From Chryseobacterium sp. FH2 (GTDB taxonomy: Bacteria; Bacteroidota; Bacteroidia; Flavobacteriales; Weeksellaceae), in contig NZ_LFNE01000006.1 of the NCBI RefSeq assembly GCF_001045455.1, positions 161,541 through 225,540 of the forward strand: a stretch of 64,000 nt of DNA, given 5' to 3'. Positions within the stretch are counted from its first letter, which is position 1, and each line of letters opens with the position of its first letter. The position numbers were made by a program, and so were the translations under genes. The notes below the pieces were generated by a model. It was not told the DNA's origin and did not search any database. It was given only the letters and a program-made list of their open reading frames with translations. Below, piece by piece: positions 43,914 through 53,204 of the stretch.

Positions 43914-44849
43914 ATGGATCATTTGGAACATATCGCCGGACTTATCAACTCTCTGAAACATGACATCAGGGCAGAAGTCATCATCAATGATTTGTTGGAG
44001 CATAAGGATGTGGAAGACAGGCAATATATAATCAGGAAAGAAGGACAATTTTCCAGGACCTACCGTTTTGATGTGCTGGAAACACAGGTTGTTGATTATG
44101 ATTATGATAGCATCCAGATGTTGGCTGTCAGCCTTTCTCGTGACAGTATATATGATATGCTTCCGGAAGGTGTTTCGCATATTGTAAAAAATGAAGCTCC
44201 GGGAAAGGAAGTTGATACTATGATAAAAGAATATAAGGGACGAAAAAAACAGCAAAAAGCTGCGCGTACGTTTTTTCAACCTTTTGAAAACGAACTCTTT
44301 CGGTATGGGGTGCAAACAGAAAGATTCGAGAATGGCTTTTTGTCAGAGCTCAATAGCAGCAGAGTACCCGATATGTTTTATGACTTTTGGAATATCAGCC
44401 AGGATTTTCCGCCATTGCTGATTTCCAAGTTTATAAGATTACTGCCCTTTGCCTATAAAATTGTGGGAGATATTTCCCTTACTGCTTATATCCTTTCGGA
44501 ATTACTGGAAGAAAAAGTAAGTGTGAGTGATAGAGCGTACCAGCAGTATGCTGATGAAAGCCAGGGCATCAAACTGGGAGAAATCCGTTTGGGGTTGGAT
44601 TCCATTACCGGAACCCGTTATGATGATTATTCAAAACATTTGGATATTAGGATTGGCCCTTTACAAAAATCTTCCTTTACGGATTTTATCCATGAAGGGA
44701 AAAAAAGAAAATTTGTAGATATGTTTTATGAGCATTTCTTCCCGATAGAGGTGGAAATTAAAACGATTATCTTACTTCCTGACGATCAAGAAAAATTTGA
44801 ATTTACTCCTTCAACTGATACTGTTTTAGGGTATAATACCAGCATATGA
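43914..44849 (+). CDS. tssG: T6SS baseplate protein TssG
   Basis: A 311-residue TssG, which with TssF, TssE and TssK builds the wedge of the T6SS baseplate. The family pattern is weak in Bacteroidota, but the size, the FENGFLSELNSSRVPDMF segment, the C-terminal DYSKHLDIRIGPLQ stretch and its place before tssN support it. The ATG at 43914 is preferred to the GTG three bases earlier. Its stop overlaps the tssN start by four bases (ATGA). Confidence 0.7.
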   Translation: MDHLEHIAGLINSLKHDIRAEVIINDLLEHKDVEDRQYIIRKEGQFSRTYRFDVLETQVVDYDYDSIQMLAVSLSRDSIYDMLPEGVSHIVKNEAPGKEVDTMIKEYKGRKKQQKAARTFFQPFENELFRYGVQTERFENGFLSELNSSRVPDMFYDFWNISQDFPPLLISKFIRLLPFAYKIVGDISLTAYILSELLEEKVSVSDRAYQQYADESQGIKLGEIRLGLDSITGTRYDDYSKHLDIRIGPLQKSSFTDFIHEGKKRKFVDMFYEHFFPIEVEIKTIILLPDDQEKFEFTPSTDTVLGYNTSI

Positions 44850-45847
44850 GCAAGATTAAGAAATATTTTACCAACTTATTTGATCCGCAGCTGCTGGTCA
44901 TTGTTCTTATCGTGATTGCGATATGCATTATTCTCACGATGATTTTTTCGCAAAAGACATCCGAATTCAAGCAAAAGTATAGATCAAAATTCTACATTTA
45001 CCTGTTCTCGTTTGCTTTTGTTTATGCGATTATTGCCTTATTGGGATATAACAAGCTCTTTTCGGATAACAATCTGTACGAATTCATTTTTTATCAGATA
45101 TGTTCTCTTATAATAGGTATTGTACACTGTTATGTGTACAGGGCATACTTTGAGAAATTTGATTCGAAGAAACCAAAAAATGAATACCTTTTTGCCTTAT
45201 TGTCGTTTTGCTATGCTTCCGTTCCGTTTATGCTAATCTATACCTTTTTGAACGGAAGTGCTCTTGTATATCTGATGCTTGGTCATTTTATTATATTTTT
45301 TATTCCGACTTTCCTGAACGATACCTTTAACAGAGCGATGGCAATACCTCCGAAAGTTTATGTAACGTGGCAATTTCCGGAGAATTATAAAGAATCAATC
45401 GGTCTGAGTGATGAGGAATGGCGTGATATGGTGGTTCTTACCTATGTAATGGACAGGGATAAAGAAGCTACCAAATACAGCTACTATAGGGCAAAAGGAC
45501 CGACAAGAATTGATTTCGGACGGCTGTTCTACAATTTTGTAGTTGACTATAACCAAAGGCATCCCGGAAAAGAAATTCAGATCGAGGACGAGAACGGGCT
45601 TTTCAAGTGGGTATTCTTCCTGCAGCCCAAATGGTATGAGTCCACCAAGTATATTGACCCGGGACTTACCCTTAATATGAACGGGATAGAAGAAAACAGT
45701 GTGGTCTTTTGTATGAGGACAGAGCAGATACTTGATGAAAATAAGAAAGACCGCAAAGCGGATTTTGAATATGACAAAGAAAAAGACAATAAGAAAACAA
45801 AAGAATCTCAAAAAAAATCACAAGACCAGCAAGAATCTATAAGTTAG
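44846..45847 (+). CDS. tssN: T6SSiii inner-membrane protein TssN
   Basis: A 333-residue protein with about five hydrophobic segments in the first 160 residues (LLVIVLIVIAICIILTMIF; FYIYLFSFAFVYAIIALLG; others) and a cytoplasmic C-terminal domain with WRDMVVLTYVMDRD and a Lys/Glu-rich tail. TssN is a membrane component unique to the T6SSiii subtype, replacing the TssJ/L/M complex of other T6SS. It is coupled to tssG by overlap and precedes the LysM-like gene by four bases. Confidence 0.85.
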   Translation: MSKIKKYFTNLFDPQLLVIVLIVIAICIILTMIFSQKTSEFKQKYRSKFYIYLFSFAFVYAIIALLGYNKLFSDNNLYEFIFYQICSLIIGIVHCYVYRAYFEKFDSKKPKNEYLFALLSFCYASVPFMLIYTFLNGSALVYLMLGHFIIFFIPTFLNDTFNRAMAIPPKVYVTWQFPENYKESIGLSDEEWRDMVVLTYVMDRDKEATKYSYYRAKGPTRIDFGRLFYNFVVDYNQRHPGKEIQIEDENGLFKWVFFLQPKWYESTKYIDPGLTLNMNGIEENSVVFCMRTEQILDENKKDRKADFEYDKEKDNKKTKESQKKSQDQQESIS

Positions 45848-45851
45848 AACG

Positions 45852-46901
45852 ATGCAAATGACAGAAAAATATAAAACCTGCAAAATAACTCCCGGAAAAG
45901 TCCGGTTAAAAGAACTTGCCACGCATTTCGGTTTGCTGCCCGAAGAGCTCCGGTGGTTTCATAATCGTTTTTGCCCGATAGAGGATTTGATAGACCCTGA
46001 TATACAGTCACACATAGAGATTATCTATGTTCCCATTCCGGGTATGGAAACAGGATATTATGCTACTACGAATAGAAAGAAACCGCTTTATGAGAAAATA
46101 AACACCTTAAATGTTCCGAGATCTTTTGAAAAAAGATATGGCATCAAACAAACTGTGCAGGAAAATGGTGCAGAAAAACTAAAAATACATTATGAAACGG
46201 AGATTGAGAAAACCGGCAGAGATAATCTTTTCATTACCCGAAGGCCATTGTATATCAATAATAAACGTCCGGATATGGCAGTGGAGCAGATAGCAGATGA
46301 GGTAGGCGGTGTGTTTTATCCTTTACAATTAGAATTGTATGAAAATGCCAAGCTGAAGCATATTGCTAATTTCCCAGAGATCCAGCAGAGGTGGAAAACC
46401 AAAAAGAACCAGCTCACTGCCCATTACAAAGGAGAGATAATAGAAGAAAAGGTAAAGGATCTGGACAGGCAGATGGAGTATCGCGGAAAAACACAACGTG
46501 GAATCTTGGATAGCTGGTTTTTTACACTCTATTTTTTTCCGCTGTACGAGCAATTTAGTGATGAAAAAACGTACACTTTCCAGGCGTCACTTCCTGTTTT
46601 ACCGAAAAAAAACAGGGTTTTGTTTGAGATCATTCTAAGTTTAAATGAAGGCATTTCCGATACCCAAAAATTCGTTATCACGGCAAAAGGAAAATGCATA
46701 GATCCGAGAAATACAGATGAAATAGAAAACGGAAAAGCGATGCATGATCCCGAAACCGAAGAAGAGAAAGCTGAAGGAAATTTTAATTTCACCTATAAGC
46801 TCAATGCTAAAGACAACAGTATATATACTATTTGTGGAGAGACAGATTTAAAATTAAGAAAAACCCACCGGAAAATTTCTTTTGAATGTTATGAACAGTA
46901 A
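45852..46901 (+). CDS. LysM-like T6SS accessory protein (second copy)
   Basis: A 349-residue protein related to that at 36548. Its N-terminal part has a degenerate LysM-like pattern (LKELATHFGLLPEELRWFHN; IEIIYVPIPG). The middle shows RGILDSWFFTLYFFPLYEQF, and the C-terminal part is a beta-rich domain with two cysteines. It lies just before the second DUF4280 gene, as the first copy does before the first. A role in attaching cargo to the PAAR-like tip is inferred from this repeated arrangement. Confidence 0.65.
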   Translation: MQMTEKYKTCKITPGKVRLKELATHFGLLPEELRWFHNRFCPIEDLIDPDIQSHIEIIYVPIPGMETGYYATTNRKKPLYEKINTLNVPRSFEKRYGIKQTVQENGAEKLKIHYETEIEKTGRDNLFITRRPLYINNKRPDMAVEQIADEVGGVFYPLQLELYENAKLKHIANFPEIQQRWKTKKNQLTAHYKGEIIEEKVKDLDRQMEYRGKTQRGILDSWFFTLYFFPLYEQFSDEKTYTFQASLPVLPKKNRVLFEIILSLNEGISDTQKFVITAKGKCIDPRNTDEIENGKAMHDPETEEEKAEGNFNFTYKLNAKDNSIYTICGETDLKLRKTHRKISFECYEQ

Positions 46902-46930
46902 TAGCTAAGAACGTAAAAAAACACAATGTT

Positions 46931-47407
46931 ATGAGTGAAAAACATTTAGTTTGCCAAGGCGCAACCTGCCGATGCAATTTCGGAACAACACCGGACAAGC
47001 TCAAGGTACTTACCCAAAGCAAACGCTACATCAACGACAGAGATGCCAAAGAAAAACTGATGGCCACGCACAAGGATATCGGAAAGACCTTTGAGAAGAA
47101 CACTTTCGGCTCCTGTGCCAAGATGAACAACAACCCCTGCCAGGCCGTGGTTACGGAATGGAGTGGCTATTATGAGAAAATAACATTGGAAGATAACAAG
47201 GGCAAAGCCCTGCTGGAGGACAGCAAGGCCACATGTCCCATTGGAGGCAAAGACTGTATCACGATTATAGACCACGGGCAGATCTGCGAAGTGACATCTC
47301 AAAATATGAAGAATGCCAATCCGGAGGTGATGGCGGAGCTGTGCCCGTTCTTTGACTTTTTGGAGGAGGAAGATGATCCTTATGACGATTCTTACGTAGC
47401 TTTATAA
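46931..47407 (+). CDS. PAAR-like DUF4280 protein (second copy)
   Basis: A 158-residue DUF4280 protein. The first 110 residues are almost identical to the copy at 37536, with the same cysteine pattern, whereas the DNA differs at many synonymous positions and is richer in G and C. The tail (CPFFDFLEEEDDPYDDSY) is specific to this copy. It is followed 11 bases later by the Tle-type effector gene, which suggests that this tip and effector are delivered together. The pattern of identical core and variable tail fits tail-directed effector recognition. Confidence 0.87.
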   Translation: MSEKHLVCQGATCRCNFGTTPDKLKVLTQSKRYINDRDAKEKLMATHKDIGKTFEKNTFGSCAKMNNNPCQAVVTEWSGYYEKITLEDNKGKALLEDSKATCPIGGKDCITIIDHGQICEVTSQNMKNANPEVMAELCPFFDFLEEEDDPYDDSYVAL

Positions 47408-47418
47408 AAACACATACC

Positions 47419-49782
47419 ATGAAAATATTAGGAGACATCCGCCCCATCAGCAATCAGAGTTATACCTACACTATGGTTACAGACGCTGGCGCACCGGTAA
47501 AGGTGAACCAATGGCTGGTATATCTTAGAGACAGGGTGCTTGCGGAAAATAGTACGGGCATTTTTAAATTCGGTATCAATACAGCAGGGACCAGCCTGAA
47601 GCTGGTAGCAAGGGTAAGGGATTCCAAGACCGATAAGCTGGCAGATTTCCATATCAATATACAACCTTTGGCAGGGAAGCCCAAAATCCTTGACCTTTAT
47701 TGGCAAGATATCAATGGCGACAAGATACAGGGCAGGGAGGTCGCCTATCTGGACAAGGTGACGCTGGTGGTAAAGACCCAGAACATCCCCCAGGGCGATA
47801 CCCTGAAAATTACCATCTACGAAGATGAGTATGAGGACGGCCACGGCGACAGCTCCCGCAATATGGGAGAATACACAACATCTGCCGTTAACAGAAATGG
47901 TACGGCATATCTATATTTCAACAATATGCAGCTTTACCAGAAGAAGCTGAATAAGATGGACTATGTGGATGAGGGTGTTCACGAGTTTTATGCCAAAGTC
48001 TACTACTATTATGATAAGATAAACGAAATAAAAGACAATATACAGCTAAAGGTAAGGAACACCTTGCAGCAGATGGTGCAGCCCTATTCCGGCAATAAGC
48101 CCGTAGTGGTAGGCAAGGTAGACAGCATTGAAAAAGAAAAAAAGGAATCGCTGAACTTTACCTTTGGTGTTTTCATAGACGGTACGCTGAACAATATGTA
48201 CAATACCGAGATGAAGCAGAAGGCTATAGATGGAAAAGAACCGATTGATCCAACAGGGCTCAATAGAAAAATCGAGCCTTACAAGTTTGAAGAAATCTAT
48301 AAAAAATACGGAGATGAGAAATACAGCGAAAGCAGCTATGAGAACGACCTCTCCAATCCTGCCATTCTTTTTAAGAATTATACAGCAGATTTCGAAACAG
48401 TTTTTAAAATATATACCGAGGGCATAGGTACTCACAGTGCTCCGAAAGAGCAAGGAGGAACAATGCAAATTGAGGATTTTAAAGCTGATGATGACATGGA
48501 AGGGCCAGCCTTCGGTATGGGAAATGCCGGGATAAAGGACAAGGTAAAGAAGAGCATTATTGATGTTATAAAAGCAATAGAGCCGCAAGTAAATAAAGGG
48601 AAACACTATATAGATACCATTACCTTCGATGTTTTCGGATTCAGCCGTGGGGCGGCGGCTGCAAGGCATTTTGTACATGTGGTCACCCATCCTCCTTATA
48701 ATCCCAAAGTAGAGTATAATAGAGAGGGGGGAGTTTCAGTTTGGGATATGCAAGGGCATGCAGTTCCTGCGACTTATGCCAGGATTTCTATGCCTCATTT
48801 TGGAGTTCTTGGGCAGATGTTACAGGATCGGGGGCTTTTAGACACACAGACCAAGGTCAAGGTACGTTTCGTAGGCATCTATGACACCGTACCACATCAC
48901 GGGTTGAGCCAGTCCAATGATATCAAAGATCTCGGATTGGATGATGTGAACAAGGCGGGCTATGTGGTTCATATGGTGGCTGCCGATGAATACCGTGCCT
49001 ATTTTGACCTTGTTGATATCTCATCCGTAGCCAAAACATCTCCAACAAGTGGTAAGAAAGGGGGAATAGAACTTACCTATCCTGGTGTGCATTGCGATGT
49101 GGGAGGAGCTTACTCAGAAGGTGAGGGCAATCGTCCGTACAGGATCAATGTATCTAAAAGCAAGGAAGATCTGGAAGCAGAGAAGAAAGAGTTTGTGAAA
49201 CAAGGTTGGTTTCTGGAAAATGAGCTTTCTGTACAAGAATATGCCTATGCAGCATTACACAAAGTTCTTCAAAACATAAAACTCGCTGACCTATACAGGC
49301 TAGAAGGATATAAGAAGAAGGTAAGCAATCAATACAGTTATATTCCGCTTCATATTATGGCGCAGTTCTGTACCATGAAGAATGCTCCTATAGATAAAGG
49401 TGCTTTACGAGAGTTTAAAAATTTCAAAGACAACTGGATTACTGGTAATGTGGAATTTTTGAAAAGGATCAAGGTCACATTGTGGAATTATAGTTTCAAT
49501 GAGGGTAAGCCCATGAGGTTTGTAGAACCGGGGATATATAAAGAACCTCCCGTGGTTTCCTCTCCGGAAAATGCATGGCTGGCGAAGCTGGAATGGGAGA
49601 AACGGCGGGCAGAAGGACAGCGAAGGCTGGATGCCGTGAATGATGATATTAGATTCCTGCGCTACCATTATCTCCATTGGAACGCTACGTATGGAGATCC
49701 ACATAATAAATGGACCACCTGGCTGTCCGGCAAGAATCATCCCAATATGGTAAATGGTAAAAGGAAACGAAATGTACACTAG
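47419..49782 (+). CDS. T6SS phospholipase-type effector, Tle1/DUF2235 with N-terminal Ig-like module
   Basis: A 787-residue effector. Residues 1-85 and 88-210 are two beta-rich Ig-like segments (LGDIRPISNQSYTY; KILDLYWQDINGD) related to those of the muramidase effector. The rest is a DUF2235 alpha/beta hydrolase: FGVFIDGTLNN at about 250, nucleophile Ser409 in GFSRGA, FVGIYDTVPHHG, and the GVHCDVGGAY segment with Asp560. Tle1-type enzymes cut membrane phospholipids of target cells. There is no signal peptide. Two DUF2931 lipoproteins follow, matching the known effector-immunity order; the last 11 bases overlap the first. The N-terminal part is GC-rich for this genome. Confidence 0.9.
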   Translation: MKILGDIRPISNQSYTYTMVTDAGAPVKVNQWLVYLRDRVLAENSTGIFKFGINTAGTSLKLVARVRDSKTDKLADFHINIQPLAGKPKILDLYWQDINGDKIQGREVAYLDKVTLVVKTQNIPQGDTLKITIYEDEYEDGHGDSSRNMGEYTTSAVNRNGTAYLYFNNMQLYQKKLNKMDYVDEGVHEFYAKVYYYYDKINEIKDNIQLKVRNTLQQMVQPYSGNKPVVVGKVDSIEKEKKESLNFTFGVFIDGTLNNMYNTEMKQKAIDGKEPIDPTGLNRKIEPYKFEEIYKKYGDEKYSESSYENDLSNPAILFKNYTADFETVFKIYTEGIGTHSAPKEQGGTMQIEDFKADDDMEGPAFGMGNAGIKDKVKKSIIDVIKAIEPQVNKGKHYIDTITFDVFGFSRGAAAARHFVHVVTHPPYNPKVEYNREGGVSVWDMQGHAVPATYARISMPHFGVLGQMLQDRGLLDTQTKVKVRFVGIYDTVPHHGLSQSNDIKDLGLDDVNKAGYVVHMVAADEYRAYFDLVDISSVAKTSPTSGKKGGIELTYPGVHCDVGGAYSEGEGNRPYRINVSKSKEDLEAEKKEFVKQGWFLENELSVQEYAYAALHKVLQNIKLADLYRLEGYKKKVSNQYSYIPLHIMAQFCTMKNAPIDKGALREFKNFKDNWITGNVEFLKRIKVTLWNYSFNEGKPMRFVEPGIYKEPPVVSSPENAWLAKLEWEKRRAEGQRRLDAVNDDIRFLRYHYLHWNATYGDPHNKWTTWLSGKNHPNMVNGKRKRNVH

Positions 49783-51942
49783 ACTGAAAATAATTTTTGT
49801 CTGTCTCTCAATCTTTTGGTTACAGGCATGCAGCAAACAGAAAAAAATGGATAAACAAGAAAAAACAGAATATGGTTACAATGTGACCGTTACTGCCCCC
49901 AAAGAATATCCTGTGGAAGTCCATGATGGCTGGCTGCTGGACAGTAAAAAAGAATTTATCTGTGCCATGCCGAGAGCAGGTAAAACTACGGGGAGTTGGC
50001 AATATGATGGTGCAAAGGCCGGACAAGGCGGAAGCATGATTCCCTATCACCTGAACCTGACCTATGTGGCGTATGCAGAGAAGAAGTTCTACACAGTAGA
50101 TGCAGAACTACCTGCGGACAAGATTCTGGAAGCGTTCAAAAAAGGTTTTATGGTACAGGGAAATACATTGCAGGAAAATGGTCTGTATGATTTGGTACAT
50201 GGTACCTATGAAATTCTTACTATAGGAGCAGCTCCCGGAGGTGTTATCGTGGTTTGGCTATCGGGAAATCATAACCGTGTGGAGATTTGCAGATTGCAGG
50301 CAAAAGAAGTTTTTGTTGATAGAAATGATTTCTATGATAACCCCCATGCGAGAACTCAACAAGGATTCTTTGATACGATGTTTGAAATTGCTGTTCCTAA
50401 AGATGCACAGAAAAGCATCAAAGAAAAAGGCATTCCTTATGGATTATGGGACAAGTACAGAGAGAGGTTCAAGTATCGTTTTGTCCTTAAGCCGTATGAT
50501 GAGAAAGATGTGATACTTACCAATGATATCAGGTATTATAACGGAGAACACAGGTTCTATCTCCAGCCGGAAGAAATCGCAAAGGGAGATTATACAGAAG
50601 CTGCAATTCCTTATAGTACAGAACCTATGTTCAAGATTTACAACACAGAAATTATTTTCAACGATGAGGAGATGTTAAAGGTATTCGGAGATTTCAAGAA
50701 GTCTGATCCGGACAAGCCATTGGACATCATCATCAAACCAACCTTCGAGTACGAGGATTTCAAGCTTTCTGTAAAATGTGGGGACAAGGAGGTTCCGCTT
50801 ACAAAGTATAAAGTTAAAGGAGTCTGGGGCGGATAGGCAAGAATCATCCCAATCTGGTAAAAGGTAAAAGGAAACGAAATGTACACTAGACTGAAAATAA
50901 TTTTTGCCTGTCTCTCAATCTTTTGGTTACAGGCCTGCAGCAAACAGAAAAAAATGGAGAAACAAGAACAAACAACGTATGGTTACAGTGTAACAGTCAA
51001 CGCCCCCAAAGAATATCCTATAGAGGTACATGAGGGCTGGCTGCTGGACAGTAAAAAAGAATTCATCTGTGCCATGCCAAGAGCAGGAAAAGAAGGTGAT
51101 GGATGGATATATGATGGCTCCGAGGCTGGACAAGGAGGAGAAGTTATTCCTTACCATCTGAATCTTACCTATGTGGCCTATGCAGAGAAGAAGTTCTATA
51201 CGGTAGATGCAGACCTCCCTGCGGACAAGATTTTGGAAGCGTTCAAAAAAGGATTTTTGGTACAAGGGAATACTTTGCAGGAAAACGGTCTGTACAATCT
51301 GGTGCCGGGAACCTATGATATCCTTACCATAGGGGCAGCCCCCGGAGGAGTTATCGTAGTTTGGCTATCGGGGAACCATAACCGCGTGGAGATTTGCAGA
51401 TTGCAGGCGAAAGAGGTTTTTGTTGATAAAAATGATTTTATCCCTAATCCTGATCCTAGTGAGTCCCAGCAACAATTTTTTGATATTGGTTTTAAATATG
51501 CGGTTCTCGACAGCATACAAACAATAATAAAAGAAAAAGGCATTCCTTATGGATTATGGGACAAGTACCGTGAGAAGTTCAAGTATCGTTTTGTTCTTAG
51601 GCCTTATGATGAGAAAGATATTGTTACGGGGTTTTATCTTATAAACTACAACGGAGAATCCAGATTTGTCCCCCACGATTCGGTAGCGGCGGCACAATAT
51701 GAAGAATCTGCCATTCCTTATGATGCAAGCATATATTTTAAATTATACAGCACAGAAATTATTTTCAACGATGAGGAGATGTTAAAGGTCTTCGGAGATT
51801 TCAAAAAGTCTGATCCGGACAAGCCATTGGACATCATCATCAAGCCAACCTTCGAGTACGAGGATTTCAAGCTTTCTGTAAAATGTGGGGACAAGGAGGT
51901 TCCGCTTACAAAGTATAAAGTTAAAGGAGTCTGGGGCGGGTA
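49729..51942 (+). repeat. Tandem duplication of 1107-base unit carrying the DUF2931 gene
   Basis: Bases 49729-50835 and 50836-51942 are two units offset by exactly 1107 bases. Each begins with the same 3' end of the phospholipase gene (GGCAAGAATCATCCCAAT, with slight differences) and continues through a DUF2931 gene. The stop codon of copy 1 (GGA TAG) is created by the junction, whereas copy 2 ends GGG TAA. Confidence 0.9.
49772..50836 (+). CDS. DUF2931 lipoprotein, candidate immunity to the phospholipase effector (copy 1)
   Basis: A 354-residue lipoprotein (lipobox LQAC, Cys19) of the DUF2931 family, found beside Tle phospholipase effectors and thought to block them in the periplasm. Family marks are GAAPGGVIVVWLSG and GIPYGLWDKYR. 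The ATG at 49772 follows an AAGGAAACGA ribosome-binding stretch; an in-frame ATG six codons upstream is less likely. It overlaps the effector gene by 11 bases. The middle (about residues 180-300) differs from copy 2, while the ends are nearly identical, pointing to diversifying selection or recombination. Confidence 0.82.
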   Translation: MYTRLKIIFVCLSIFWLQACSKQKKMDKQEKTEYGYNVTVTAPKEYPVEVHDGWLLDSKKEFICAMPRAGKTTGSWQYDGAKAGQGGSMIPYHLNLTYVAYAEKKFYTVDAELPADKILEAFKKGFMVQGNTLQENGLYDLVHGTYEILTIGAAPGGVIVVWLSGNHNRVEICRLQAKEVFVDRNDFYDNPHARTQQGFFDTMFEIAVPKDAQKSIKEKGIPYGLWDKYRERFKYRFVLKPYDEKDVILTNDIRYYNGEHRFYLQPEEIAKGDYTEAAIPYSTEPMFKIYNTEIIFNDEEMLKVFGDFKKSDPDKPLDIIIKPTFEYEDFKLSVKCGDKEVPLTKYKVKGVWGG

Positions 51943-51943
51943 A
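50879..51943 (+). CDS. DUF2931 lipoprotein, candidate immunity (copy 2)
   Basis: A 354-residue paralogue of the preceding lipoprotein with the same signal peptide and lipobox. It keeps GAAPGGVIVVWLSG and GIPYGLWDKYR, but differs in the segments about 185-200 (IPNPDPSESQQ) and 250-290. The last 65 codons are nearly identical in DNA to copy 1. It lies 28 bases before tssK. Two immunity genes for one effector suggest protection against variant phospholipases of neighbours; which copy binds the resident effector is unknown. Confidence 0.82.
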   Translation: MYTRLKIIFACLSIFWLQACSKQKKMEKQEQTTYGYSVTVNAPKEYPIEVHEGWLLDSKKEFICAMPRAGKEGDGWIYDGSEAGQGGEVIPYHLNLTYVAYAEKKFYTVDADLPADKILEAFKKGFLVQGNTLQENGLYNLVPGTYDILTIGAAPGGVIVVWLSGNHNRVEICRLQAKEVFVDKNDFIPNPDPSESQQQFFDIGFKYAVLDSIQTIIKEKGIPYGLWDKYREKFKYRFVLRPYDEKDIVTGFYLINYNGESRFVPHDSVAAAQYEESAIPYDASIYFKLYSTEIIFNDEEMLKVFGDFKKSDPDKPLDIIIKPTFEYEDFKLSVKCGDKEVPLTKYKVKGVWGG

Positions 51944-51970
51944 TTAATTAAAATTAATAAATATAAACAA

Positions 51971-53125
51971 ATGATAGAAAAATTAAGCCATTTTCCCGTG
52001 AACTGGATAGACGGGATGAAGATCAATAAAACCCATTTTACTGCTGTGCAGAATTATGTTAATGATTCTGTACGGGATGCTGTAGGTGTCCATACCTCGA
52101 TGATCGATTATGGTCTCCTTCCGGTACAGGACCCTGTCAAGATCAATCTGATCATTGACAATCATAAGCTGTTAAGAATAAAAGTAGAAGAATGCCACGC
52201 TATAACACCCAACGGTTCCAGGATTGAAATTGGAGCATCAGAAAGTCTGAGTCTTTCCATCCCTTATCCGGAAACTGCCAGGGAACTAAAGGAAAATGAA
52301 AATGCAGTTTTACTGGCGTGTATTTCTGTTAATCCCTTTAAAAGAATGCCATGCGGAGAGCCCGATCCTGAGGAAAATCCACCGAGATACCCTTATACCC
52401 TCCCTGAATATGCCCTTACCCTGATTCCGGAAGATGAACTGAAAAATACTGTTGGATTTGGAACAAATTACCTGACAATCGGGAAAATACTGGTCAATTC
52501 GGGGGAATCGAGAATTGATGAAAACTATATTCCTCCTTCTATGAGTGTGTCAAGTCACAAAAAACTTCAGGAGCTTTATACAGAAATAGATAAATTTTAT
52601 GGGCAGATCGAACTGTATGCTACCCAGATATCACAAAAGATATATGGCAAAAAGCAAAGTAGTGCCCTGGCATTAATGATGGAGCTGATGGCGGATAAGA
52701 CACTGAATTATTTAGGAATGGAAATCAACAGATTCCGATGGATGTCCCCGCATACGCCACCTGCCGGAATGTTAGTATCAGTAGTAGCTTTGGCAAGGGT
52801 GATAAAGAATTTTATTGATGCCCGGTCCGGAGCAGGAAAAGAGGAGCTGTTAAATTATTTTTCGGAATGGTGTAATATAAGCCAGGGAGATTTCGAGATT
52901 GTCTTTTCTGAAACCATCAATACCGATTACAATCATAACCAGATGGATGTGGTTATTGCTAAAATCAAAAAATTTATGAAGACATTGGAGGACCTGTATT
53001 CTATATTGAGCAGGCTGGATTATATAGGCAAGAAACGGGATGGAAGTATTTTCGTTTCAGAAAATACCGACGAAAGGGACGCTGTTATTCATGCTAAAAG
53101 AAGCAGGACTTTTCTGGCAGATTAG
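51971..53125 (+). CDS. tssK: T6SS baseplate protein TssK
   Basis: A 384-residue TssK, the trimeric baseplate adaptor linking wedge and membrane complex. The N-terminus (VNWIDGMKINKTHF) resembles the family pattern with a shell-like domain, and a long helical middle (SSHKKLQELYTEIDKFYGQIELY) and C-terminal helical domain follow. It begins 27 bases after the second immunity gene, showing that effector module c is inserted between tssN and the rest of the core. Confidence 0.85.
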   Translation: MIEKLSHFPVNWIDGMKINKTHFTAVQNYVNDSVRDAVGVHTSMIDYGLLPVQDPVKINLIIDNHKLLRIKVEECHAITPNGSRIEIGASESLSLSIPYPETARELKENENAVLLACISVNPFKRMPCGEPDPEENPPRYPYTLPEYALTLIPEDELKNTVGFGTNYLTIGKILVNSGESRIDENYIPPSMSVSSHKKLQELYTEIDKFYGQIELYATQISQKIYGKKQSSALALMMELMADKTLNYLGMEINRFRWMSPHTPPAGMLVSVVALARVIKNFIDARSGAGKEELLNYFSEWCNISQGDFEIVFSETINTDYNHNQMDVVIAKIKKFMKTLEDLYSILSRLDYIGKKRDGSIFVSENTDERDAVIHAKRSRTFLAD

Positions 53126-53204
53126 TCTTAAAAGTTATAAGCAGTAGGTATAGCCGGCGCTTTAACAAAATCAAAATCTAAAAATTATAATTTAAAATGT
53201 ATGT

